DNA from: Methylobacteriaceae bacterium
GTDB lineage: Bacteria > Pseudomonadota > Alphaproteobacteria > Rhizobiales > Beijerinckiaceae
Length of the DNA: 6,666 bases
Assembly (NCBI GenBank): GCA_019247255.1
Contig: JAFAPJ010000302.1
Span: 1-6,666 of the forward strand
Reading direction: 5' to 3'
The translations under genes were made by a program, and so were the position numbers. This document shows positions 1-5,541 of the stretch, piece by piece. The stretch's first letter is position 1; each line of letters starts with the position of its first letter. The notes beneath the pieces were generated by a model. It was not told the DNA's origin and ran no database searches. It saw only the letters and a program-made list of their open reading frames with translations.

Positions 1-191
1 TACGATGCCCTCCGCTCGGCCGGAGCCGAGGATGAGAAGGCCAGGAAGGCTGCGGAGGAATGGCGGGATACGAGAACCGGTTCGCCAAGATCGAGGCCGA
101 TACCGGCCTGCTGAAGTGGATGGTCGGCGTCAACATGGCGCTGACCCTCTTGGTCGTCGGTCTGGTGCTTCGGCTCGGCGGCTTGCGTTAG
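1..191 (+). pseudogene. C-terminal part of a small single-helix membrane protein, apparently frameshifted
   Basis: Two overlapping frames together read like one small protein. From base 1 the first frame gives YDALRSAGAEDEKARKAAEE, a charged, helix-prone stretch; it then degenerates and stops at 112-114. From base 60 another frame gives 43 residues, starting MAGYENRFAKIEAD and ending in a membrane helix (about WMVGVNMALTLLVVGLVLRL) before the TAG at 189-191. Adding one base just after position 60 would join them as ...AAEE-V-AGYENRF.... I remember small Hyphomicrobiales proteins of exactly this plan: an amphipathic N-terminus, an 'NR(F/L)A.IE.D' segment, then 'LLKWMVG' and one transmembrane helix. 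Their function is unknown. The N-terminus lies off the window. The stop overlaps the ribosome binding site of sufT. The break may be a true mutation or a sequencing error. Alternatively the 43-residue ORF at 60-191 is a separate short membrane protein, but no well-spaced Shine-Dalgarno precedes its ATG. Confidence 0.5.
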
Positions 192-194
192 GAG
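191..194 (+). promoter_or_regulatory. Ribosome binding site of sufT
   Basis: GGAG lies 6 bases before the ATG at 201 and shares its first G with the TAG stop of the preceding reading frame. It supports the chosen sufT start and suggests coupled translation. Confidence 0.6.
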
Positions 195-200
195 ACGCCA

Positions 201-569
201 ATGTCCGACAGCCTGACTTCCGAAGCCCCGGCCCCGGCTCCGTCCACCCTCCCGCCCGAGGAGCTCGATCGCCTCACGGACGACATCGTGGCGGCGCTGA
301 AGACGGTCTACGATCCGGAGATCCCGGCCGACATCTACGAGCTCGGCCTCATCTACCGGGTCGACATCGCGGACGACCGCGCGGTCGCGATCGACATGAC
401 CTTGACGGCGCCCGGCTGCCCCGTGGCCGGTGAGATGCCGCTCTGGGTCGAGAACGCGGTCGGCGCCGTCGCGGGCGTCAAGGACGTGAAGGTCAACATG
501 GTCTTCGACCCGCCCTGGGATCAGAGCCGCATGTCCGACGAGGCGCGCGTCGCCCTCGACATGTGGTGA
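201..569 (+). CDS. sufT: SUF system Fe-S cluster assembly protein SufT (DUF59/MIP18 family)
   Basis: This cytoplasmic protein of 122 residues belongs to the DUF59 (MIP18-like) family, which helps maturation of iron-sulfur proteins as an accessory to the SUF machinery. After a low-complexity Pro/Ala-rich N-terminus (residues 8-20), the domain shows the signature TVYDPEIPADIYELGLIY (36-52 region), the motif TAPGCP with the family's conserved Cys at residue 73, and the C-terminal VNMVFDPPWDQSRMSDEAR block ending ALDMW, typical of the SufT branch rather than PaaD or an Mrp N-domain. The length is normal. The ATG follows GGAG at 191-194 with 6 bases of spacing, and that GGAG overlaps the stop of the preceding small protein, so the two may be translationally coupled. 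In many alphaproteobacteria sufT sits at the end of a sufBCDS cluster and is often followed by a sufA/iscA gene. Here the next gene is an SDR. Other suf genes, if present, lie to the left of the window. Confidence 0.92.
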   Translation: MSDSLTSEAPAPAPSTLPPEELDRLTDDIVAALKTVYDPEIPADIYELGLIYRVDIADDRAVAIDMTLTAPGCPVAGEMPLWVENAVGAVAGVKDVKVNMVFDPPWDQSRMSDEARVALDMW

Positions 570-592
570 GGCGGGGCGTCCGCTCGCCGATT

Positions 593-612
593 CCGGGCCG
601 ACGCGGCCCCGG
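593..612 (+). terminator. Weak GC hairpin between sufT and the SDR gene
   Basis: CCGGGCC (593-599) can pair with GGCCCCGG (605-612) with one bulged base, around the short loop GACGC. No T-run follows, so intrinsic termination is doubtful. It is the only structure I see in the 76-base gap, and it could equally be a chance product of the high GC content. Confidence 0.2.
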
Positions 613-626
613 CTGACCTGAGAGAC

Positions 627-639
627 GAGGAGGAGGAGG
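627..639 (+). promoter_or_regulatory. Tandem GAG/AGG ribosome binding site of the SDR gene
   Basis: GAGGAGGAGGAGG contains three overlapping copies of the consensus AGGAGG, ending 6 bases before the ATG at 646. This unusually strong and redundant Shine-Dalgarno fixes the start of the SDR gene and predicts high translation. Confidence 0.7.
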
Positions 640-645
640 CGGGCC

Positions 646-1347
646 ATGCCGGACAAGGTCGCGATCGTCACCGCGGGCGGAAGCGGCATGGGCGCGGCGG
701 CCGCCCGCAGGCTCGCCGCCGACGGGTTCCGGGTCGCGATCCTGTCCTCCTCGGGCAAGGGCGAGGCGCTCGCGGCCGAGCTCGGCGGCTTCGGCGTCAC
801 CGGCTCCAACCAATCGCACGAGGATCTGAAGCGCCTGGTCGAGGGCACGACCGAGCGCTGGGGCCGGGTCGACGTACTCGTGAACAGCGCCGGCCACGGG
901 CCGCGGGCGCCGATCCTCGAGATCACGGACGAGCAGTGGCGGACCGGGCTCGACGTCTACTTCCTCAACGTCGTGCGGCCGACGCGGCTCGTGACCCCGA
1001 TCATGCAGGCTCAGAAGGGCGGCGCGATCGTCAACATCTCGACCGCCTGGGTCTTCGAGCCGAGCGCCATGTTCCCGACCTCGGCGACGTTCCGGGCGGG
1101 GCTCGCGGCCTTCACGAAGGTCTTCGCGGACACCTACGCGCCGGACAACGTGCGCATGAACAACGTCCTGCCGGGCTGGATCGACAGCCTCCCCGCGACG
1201 GAAGAGCGGCGTCGGAGCGTGCCGCTCGGCCGCTACGGCCGCGCGGAGGAGATCGCCGCGACCGTCGCGTTCCTGGCGTCCGACAGCGCCGCCTACATCA
1301 CGGGGCAGAACATCCGGGTCGATGGCGGGCTGACGCGCTCGGTTTGA
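646..1347 (+). CDS. SDR-family protein with a non-canonical active site
   Basis: This is a cytoplasmic protein of 233 residues with the classical short-chain dehydrogenase fold. The N-terminal Rossmann motif is TAGGSGMG (9-16, the first Gly of TGxxxGxG replaced by Ala). NSAG (80-83) takes the place of NNAG. IVNIST (128-133) marks strand 5, NNVLPGWIDS (172-181) is the PG motif, and the C-terminus ITGQNIRVDGGLTRSV is typical. Aligned by eye to E. coli FabG, the catalytic Asn, Ser, Tyr and Lys correspond to Tyr105, Thr133, Ser146 and Arg150: the YxxxK motif reads SATFR. I recall related Hyphomicrobiales proteins with the same FPTS..FRAGLAAFTK stretch, so this looks like a subfamily trait rather than damage. 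It may bind NAD(P) and catalyse a different reaction, or be regulatory; the substrate is unknown. The start is fixed by a strong ribosome binding site. The gene follows sufT by 76 bases on the same strand and converges on the flavoprotein gene with 4 bases between stops. Confidence 0.9.
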   Translation: MPDKVAIVTAGGSGMGAAAARRLAADGFRVAILSSSGKGEALAAELGGFGVTGSNQSHEDLKRLVEGTTERWGRVDVLVNSAGHGPRAPILEITDEQWRTGLDVYFLNVVRPTRLVTPIMQAQKGGAIVNISTAWVFEPSAMFPTSATFRAGLAAFTKVFADTYAPDNVRMNNVLPGWIDSLPATEERRRSVPLGRYGRAEEIAATVAFLASDSAAYITGQNIRVDGGLTRSV

Positions 1348-1366
1348 GCGCTCATCGCGCGAGCGC
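1345..1366. other. Palindrome and small hairpin at the convergent gene ends
   Basis: TGAGCGCTCA (1345-1354) is a perfect palindrome whose two ends are the stop codons of the two convergent genes, one TGA on each strand. GCGCTC (1348-1353) can also pair with GAGCGC (1361-1366) around a 7-base loop inside the flavoprotein coding end. Neither structure has a T-run. It could act as a weak two-way transcription end, but this is inference. Confidence 0.3.
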
Positions 1367-2752
1367 CTGCCGGGCTGCGGCCGCGCCGGCGAGGCGCCCG
1401 AGCGCCACGGCCGTGAGGAGGCCGTTGCCCGACAGGTAGCCCGAGGCGCGCGAGCCCGAGACCCCGCAGGCCGCGCCGCCCGCCGCGAAGAGGTTCGGCA
1501 GCGGCGCGCCGCCCGGCCGGACGACCCGGGCCTCGCCGTCGACCGCGAGGCCGCCCTGCGTGTGGAAGAGCGCGCCCGTGACCCGCACGGCCCGGTAAGG
1601 CGGGACGAGCGGGGGCACGCCCGCGAAGGAGCGTCCGTAAGCATCCGTCGCGCCCGCGGCTTTCAAGGCCTCGACCTCGGCCAGCGTCTCCGCCAGGGCC
1701 GCGGCGGGAACGTGCAGCGCTTCGGCGAGCGCCGCGCCGTCGGGCGCGCCCCGGACGAGGCTGGCGCGCTCCGCCTCGCGGAAATCCTCGAACTGGCGCG
1801 CGATCCCCGCGATCCGCTCGTCGAAGATCGTGAAGGCGATCCCGCCCGGTTGGCGGAGCACGGCCGCGGCCTGCTCCGAATAGCCGTGCGCCTCGTTCGA
1901 GAAGCGCCGGCCGTCCCGGTTCACCTGGATTCCGCCCTCGGTGATCGTCGCCCAGGTGATCAGGATGCCGCCGGGCTCGGCGACCGAGCCGTGGCCCTGG
2001 TGGCCCGAGAGGTGGCGCAGCTCCGCGCCGAGCGCCGCGCCCCACAGGATCGCGTCGCCCTGGTTGCCCGGATGGCCGAAATAGGGCGCCGCCGCGAGGT
2101 CGGGCAGGTGCCGGCGCACGAGCTCCGGGTTCCCGCCATAGCCGTTGCAGGCGAGGACGAGCGTCGCGCAGCCGATCATCTCGCGCGACCCGTCCGGGCG
2201 CTGGACGCCGACGCCGCGAACGCGCCCGTCGGGATCGGCCAGGAGGTCGGTCGCGACCGCCTCGGTCAGCATCTCGACGCCCGCCGTCTCGGCCGCGCTG
2301 CGCAGGCGGTCGACGAGCTCCTGGCCCGATCGGCTGGGCAGGCCGTGCATGCGGTGGGCCGAATGGCCGGGATAGCGGAAATCCGTGATGACGGAGAACG
2401 GGAGTTCGTGACGCTCCGCGAGCCAGTCGACCGCCGGTCCGACCGCGCGCGTGACGCGATCGACGGAGGCCGGATCGGGCTCCCCGTCGGCCTTGGCCAG
2501 GATGTCGTCCGCGAAGAGCTCCGGGCTGTCGGCGAGCCCGGCCTCGCGCTGCGCGCGCGTTCCGGGCGCTGGGATCAGCCCGGCCGAGAGCGCGGTCGAG
2601 CCGCGCGGGACGGGGTCGCGTTCGAGGACGAGCACGTCGGCGCCCGCTTCGCGGGCCGCCAGCGCCGCGACGAGCCCGGCCGCGCCCGCGCCGACCACGA
2701 GCACGGGCGCGACCCAGGCGAAGTCGACCCCCTCGGCCGATCTCACGCTCAT
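1352..2752 (-). CDS. FAD-dependent oxidoreductase, fumarate reductase/3-ketosteroid dehydrogenase type
   Basis: This 466-residue flavoprotein of the FAD_binding_2 family probably transfers hydride between FAD and a C-C bond (succinate/fumarate, ketosteroid or tricarballylate-like chemistry). Visible features are VLVVGAGAAGLVAAL (17-31, dinucleotide-binding motif) with Glu44 ending strand 2 for the ribose; the flavin-loop stretch RGSTALSAG (50-58); DGRRFSNE (280-287), whose Arg283 matches the active-site Arg of fumarate reductases; FHTQGGL (396-402), comparable to HT.GGL; and the C-terminal FAD motif LFAAGGAACGVSGSRASGYLSG (421-442) with Arg435. There is no signal peptide, Tat motif, membrane anchor or heme motif, so it is soluble and cytoplasmic. 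The frame stays open upstream into the previous gene. I chose the ATG at 2752 because it lies 5 bases after the hydrolase stop and leaves a short normal leader before the Rossmann motif. A GGAG 14 bases upstream is poorly spaced, so translation is probably coupled. It is the last gene of the operon; the substrate is unknown. Confidence 0.88.
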   Translation of the reverse strand: MSVRSAEGVDFAWVAPVLVVGAGAAGLVAALAAREAGADVLVLERDPVPRGSTALSAGLIPAPGTRAQREAGLADSPELFADDILAKADGEPDPASVDRVTRAVGPAVDWLAERHELPFSVITDFRYPGHSAHRMHGLPSRSGQELVDRLRSAAETAGVEMLTEAVATDLLADPDGRVRGVGVQRPDGSREMIGCATLVLACNGYGGNPELVRRHLPDLAAAPYFGHPGNQGDAILWGAALGAELRHLSGHQGHGSVAEPGGILITWATITEGGIQVNRDGRRFSNEAHGYSEQAAAVLRQPGGIAFTIFDERIAGIARQFEDFREAERASLVRGAPDGAALAEALHVPAAALAETLAEVEALKAAGATDAYGRSFAGVPPLVPPYRAVRVTGALFHTQGGLAVDGEARVVRPGGAPLPNLFAAGGAACGVSGSRASGYLSGNGLLTAVALGRLAGAAAARQALAR

Positions 2753-2757
2753 GGCGA

Positions 2758-3366
2758 TCAGCCGAGCTCCGCGAGGGCGGACGCGACGGTCGCGACCGCG
2801 GCGACCGGGCGCAAGGCCTCGATCGCGGTCTGATGCAGCTCGGGCGTGAACGCCGCGCAGGCGTCGTCCAGCACGGTCACCGCGAAGTCGCGCACCTGCG
2901 CGTCCCGGACCGTCGAGGCGACGCCGCCATTCGTCACGATCCCCGAGACGAGGAGGCGCTCGACCCCGGCCTTGCGCAGCACCCATTCGAGCCGGCTCAT
3001 GTAGAAGGCCGAGAAGGCGACCTTCTCGACCGCGATGTCGGCGGGGCCGAGCTCGTCGACGACCGCGTGACCCCAGGCGCCCGACGCGAAGTCGCCGCGG
3101 GCGAGAAATGGCCGAAGCTGCTTCAGATGCGGCGAGATCATCGGCTCGCCGCCGCGGCCGGGGACCAGCGTGAAATGCGTCGAGATCACGAGCCCGCCTC
3201 GCGCCCGCACGGCCGCGACGAGCGGCTTCACGCGGGCCGGCACCGCCGCGATCGCCGGGGCGGTCTGGCCGGCGCGGCCATAGGCGCCTTGCGGGTGGAG
3301 GAAGTCGTTCTGCAGGTCGCAGAGCAGCAGCGCCGTGCGGTCCGGCTGGGTCGGATCGTGCGCCAT
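2758..3366 (-). CDS. Isochorismatase-superfamily hydrolase lacking the nucleophilic cysteine
   Basis: This 202-residue cytoplasmic protein has the full isochorismatase-like fold. Asp17 lies in ALLLCDLQNDFLHPQGAYG (12-30), Lys115 in AVEKVAFSAFYMS (112-124), and the conserved loop GIVTNGGVASTVRDA spans 142-156. Amidases of the family (N-carbamoylsarcosine amidase, nicotinamidase, ureidoacrylate hydrolase) have an Asp-Lys-Cys triad with Cys in GxxTxxC. Here that position is Gly148 (codon GGC, 2925-2923). True isochorismatases such as EntB and PhzD, as I recall, also lack this Cys and hydrolyse a vinyl ether without a covalent intermediate, so the protein may be a non-thiol hydrolase. A conserved subfamily is more likely than decay, since the rest is intact. 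The ATG at 3366 overlaps the hyuA stop by one base (TGATG), which decides the start and implies coupled translation. The context suggests it acts on the product of HyuA/HyuB; the substrate is unknown. Confidence 0.87.
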   Translation of the reverse strand: MAHDPTQPDRTALLLCDLQNDFLHPQGAYGRAGQTAPAIAAVPARVKPLVAAVRARGGLVISTHFTLVPGRGGEPMISPHLKQLRPFLARGDFASGAWGHAVVDELGPADIAVEKVAFSAFYMSRLEWVLRKAGVERLLVSGIVTNGGVASTVRDAQVRDFAVTVLDDACAAFTPELHQTAIEALRPVAAVATVASALAELG

Positions 3367-5414
3367 CACGCGCGCTCCAGCACGAGGTTGCCGAACCGGT
3401 CGACCCTGGCCTTGAGCCCGGGATCGACCACGATCGTCGCGTCCGGCTGCTCCAGGATGGCGGGCCCGGCGATCTCGTCCCCGACCGCGAGCTCGAGCCG
3501 CGCGTAGAGCGCGGCCTCGTGCCAGGCGCCGTCGAACCAGACGTGCCGCGTCCCGCGTCGCGCCTGCGCGAGCGAGGCGTCGGGCCCGGGCGCCATGAGG
3601 GCGAGGTCGAAGCCCGGGCGTCGGCCGATCGCGGCCGTGCGCAGGTTGACGATGCGCACTGGGAGGCCGGGCAGGAGGCGCGAGAACGAACGCTGGTAGG
3701 CCGCCTCGAAGGCCGCCCGCACGATGGCGGGGGTGACGCCGGTGCGGCCCTCCGCGAGGGTCACGGGGAGGGGCACGGCGACCGTGTGGGTCTGCCCGAG
3801 GTAATGCATGTCGAGCTCGTAGAGGACGTCGATGCGCTCCACCGCGAGCCCGGCCGCCTCGACCACGGCGCGCGCCGCCTCGCCCTCGAAGGCCATGCGC
3901 CCGTCGAGCCAAGCGGCGTCGAGCCGGTCGAGGTCGAGATTGACGGTCTGCACGCCGTCATGGCGCAGGTCCGCGATCACGCAGCCGAGCGCCGAGGTGA
4001 CGCCCGGGAAGCGCGGCACGAGCGCCGCCTTGAGCCCGACCTCGCGGATGAGGGCGCCCGCATGGAGCGCACCCCCGCCCCCGAACGGGACGGCCGCGAA
4101 GCGCCCCGGATCGTGCCCCCGCTCGACCGAGACCAGTCGGATCGCCGCGGCCATCCGGGCATTCGCCACCCGGACGACCGCCTCGGCCGCGCTCATGACG
4201 TCGAGCCCGAGCGGCCGCGCCACCTCCATCTCGATCGCGGCGCGGGCAGCCCCGACGTCGAGCCGGGCGAGCGCGCCGCCGATCGGCCGCTCGGCATTGA
4301 TGCGGCCGAGGACGACGTTGGCGTCGGTGAGCGTCGGGCGGCTGTTCCCGGCCCCGTAGCAGACGGGACCAGGCCGCGATCCGGCGCTTTCCGGCCCGAC
4401 CTGAAGGAGCCCGCCCGGATCGACCCCGGCGATCGAGCCGCCGCCGGCGCCTATCGTCGTGATCTCGATCATGGGCGTGCGGATGACGAGCCCGAAATCG
4501 ATCGTGGTCTCGGCCGCGAGCGCCGTCGCGCCGCCCACCACGAGCGACACGTCGAAGGAGGTTCCCCCGAGATCGCCCGTGATCACGTCCGGGAAGCCCG
4601 CGGCCTCGGCGATGGAGGCCGCCGCGATGACGCCCGCGGCCGGACCGGACAGCGCGGTCCGGACCGGAAGCCGCCGGGCGGTCGCGGTCGACATGACACC
4701 GCCGTTCGACTGCACGATGTGGAACTGGCCCGCGAAGCCGCCGCTGCGCAGAGCCGCGTCGAGCTTGCCCAGGTAGCCGCCGACGACGGGCTGCAGGTAC
4801 GCGTTGAGCGCCGTCGTCGACGTCCGCTCGAACTCGCGCAGCTCCGGCAGGATCTCGGACGAGCAGGCGACGTGCGGGTTCGGCCACACGGCCTTCGCGG
4901 CCCGGAGCGCCGCCCGCTCGTTCTCGGGATTGGCGTAGGCGTTGATGAACACGATCGCGAGCGCCTCGGCGCCCCGCGCCAGGAGCTCGCGGGCGCGGGC
5001 CTGAACCTCGGCAGGATCGACCGCGTGGCGGACGGAGCCATCCGCGAGCACCCGCTCCCGCACTTCGAGCCGGACGTCGCGGTCGACCACGGGCACGAAA
5101 TCGCCCCAGAGCCCCCAGGTGTGGCGCCGGTCGCGCCGGCGCATCTCGAGGACGTCGCGGAAGCCCTCCGTCGTGAGAAGCCCCACGCGCGCGCCCTTGC
5201 GCTCGAGGAGCGCGTTCGTGCCCACGGTCGTCCCGTGCACGATGGACCCGAGGTCGGCGACGGCCCCGAAACGGGACAGGCCCGCCATGAAGCCCTGCGC
5301 CTCGTCGCCCCGGTTCGACGGCACCTTCGCGGTCCGGAACGCGCCCGCCGCCTCGTCGAGGTAGAACAGGTCGGTGAAGGTGCCCCCGACATCGACGCCG
5401 ACGATGGCGCTCAT
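3366..5414 (-). CDS. hyuA: Hydantoinase/oxoprolinase family protein, alpha subunit (HyuA-like)
   Basis: This 682-residue cytoplasmic protein is a complete HyuA-type subunit with an ASKHA-like ATPase core, which uses ATP to open cyclic amides such as hydantoins or 5-oxoproline together with HyuB. The N-terminal phosphate loop is GVDVGGTFTDLF (6-17). HGTTVGTNALLERKGARVG (60-78) and TEGFRDVLE (82-90) follow, then FERTSTTALNAYL (195-207) and QSNGGVMS (235-242). SGPAAGV (256-262) and GDLGGTSFDVS (280-290) hold the second phosphate motif. Then come TTIGAGGGSIA (319-329), SRPGPVCYG (346-354) and PFGGGGALHAG (443-453). The C-terminal domain ends GPAILEQPDATIVVDPG... as usual. The length is normal. 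A GGGAG at 5428-5424 stands 9 bases before the ATG. It follows hyuB after a 127-base gap with a palindromic element and overlaps the next gene by one base. Relatives include N-methylhydantoinase, oxoprolinase, caprolactamase and acetone/acetophenone carboxylases; sequence alone does not decide the substrate, so the symbol names the family. Confidence 0.92.
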   Translation of the reverse strand: MSAIVGVDVGGTFTDLFYLDEAAGAFRTAKVPSNRGDEAQGFMAGLSRFGAVADLGSIVHGTTVGTNALLERKGARVGLLTTEGFRDVLEMRRRDRRHTWGLWGDFVPVVDRDVRLEVRERVLADGSVRHAVDPAEVQARARELLARGAEALAIVFINAYANPENERAALRAAKAVWPNPHVACSSEILPELREFERTSTTALNAYLQPVVGGYLGKLDAALRSGGFAGQFHIVQSNGGVMSTATARRLPVRTALSGPAAGVIAAASIAEAAGFPDVITGDLGGTSFDVSLVVGGATALAAETTIDFGLVIRTPMIEITTIGAGGGSIAGVDPGGLLQVGPESAGSRPGPVCYGAGNSRPTLTDANVVLGRINAERPIGGALARLDVGAARAAIEMEVARPLGLDVMSAAEAVVRVANARMAAAIRLVSVERGHDPGRFAAVPFGGGGALHAGALIREVGLKAALVPRFPGVTSALGCVIADLRHDGVQTVNLDLDRLDAAWLDGRMAFEGEAARAVVEAAGLAVERIDVLYELDMHYLGQTHTVAVPLPVTLAEGRTGVTPAIVRAAFEAAYQRSFSRLLPGLPVRIVNLRTAAIGRRPGFDLALMAPGPDASLAQARRGTRHVWFDGAWHEAALYARLELAVGDEIAGPAILEQPDATIVVDPGLKARVDRFGNLVLERA

Positions 5415-5433
5415 CGGGCGTGGCTCCCGGCCT

Positions 5434-5522
5434 TGTCATCACCGGGCTTGTCCCGGTGATCCCGATCGGAAAAGCGCCGCGCCAAAACGATCGGGATGGC
5501 CGGGACGAGCCCGGCCATGACA
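5434..5522. repeat. REP-like palindromic element with a possible cloverleaf fold
   Basis: Two 34-base arms (5435-5468 and 5488-5521) are inverted copies identical at 29 positions. Each arm forms its own 9-bp hairpin: ATCACCGGG/CCCGGTGAT (5438-5446 with 5452-5460) and ATGGCCGGG/CCCGGCCAT (5496-5504 with 5510-5518), each with a 5-base loop. TGTC (5434-5437) pairs with GACA (5519-5522), and CCCGATCG (5461-5468) pairs with CGATCGGG (5488-5495) around a 19-base centre. The whole can be drawn as a four-way junction. Of the five differences between arms, four form two compensated base pairs in each hairpin and one lies in the loop. It fills most of the hyuB-hyuA gap, the only sizeable gap in the operon. 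I recall similar dispersed palindromes in Hyphomicrobiales genomes. It may affect mRNA stability or partial termination between the two subunits. Only one copy is in the window. Confidence 0.85.
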
Positions 5523-5541
5523 TGGGAGGTCGACACCACGC

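Noticed and set aside
53..62. Possible programmed -1 frameshift site in the small membrane protein gene
   Set aside because: The sequence around GAGGAATGG has no X XXY YYZ slippery heptamer and no evident stimulatory structure just downstream.
493..1644. Long minus-strand open frame of 383 codons across the sufT and SDR region
   Set aside because: Its product is Arg/Pro/Gly-rich with no domain I recognise, and it lies antisense to two clear genes. High GC removes stop codons from shadow frames.
1562..2833. Plus-strand open frame of 423 codons antisense to the flavoprotein gene
   Set aside because: The composition is that of a shadow frame, with no motif. The opposite strand encodes a complete flavoprotein with all expected motifs.
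2753..2986. N-terminal extension of the flavoprotein to a start at 2986
   Set aside because: The added 78 residues are Arg/Gly-rich shadow sequence inside the hydrolase gene. The ATG at 2752 gives the normal leader before the FAD motif.
3367..3912. N-terminal extension of the isochorismatase-like hydrolase to a start at 3912
   Set aside because: It would overlap the conserved C-terminus of hyuA by over 500 bases with low-complexity residues. The ATG in the TGATG junction gives the family's usual length.
4641..4667. 7-bp hairpin and 12-base palindrome CGGTCCGGACCG
   Set aside because: It lies within hyuA codons around the conserved SGPAAG motif, where rigid Gly/Pro/Ala and Arg codons at high GC easily make such palindromes; no sign of a separate role.
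3519..5459. Plus-strand open frame of 646 codons antisense to hyuA
   Set aside because: It is Arg/Glu/Asp/His-rich, lacks any recognisable fold, and exactly mirrors the conserved hyuA gene.
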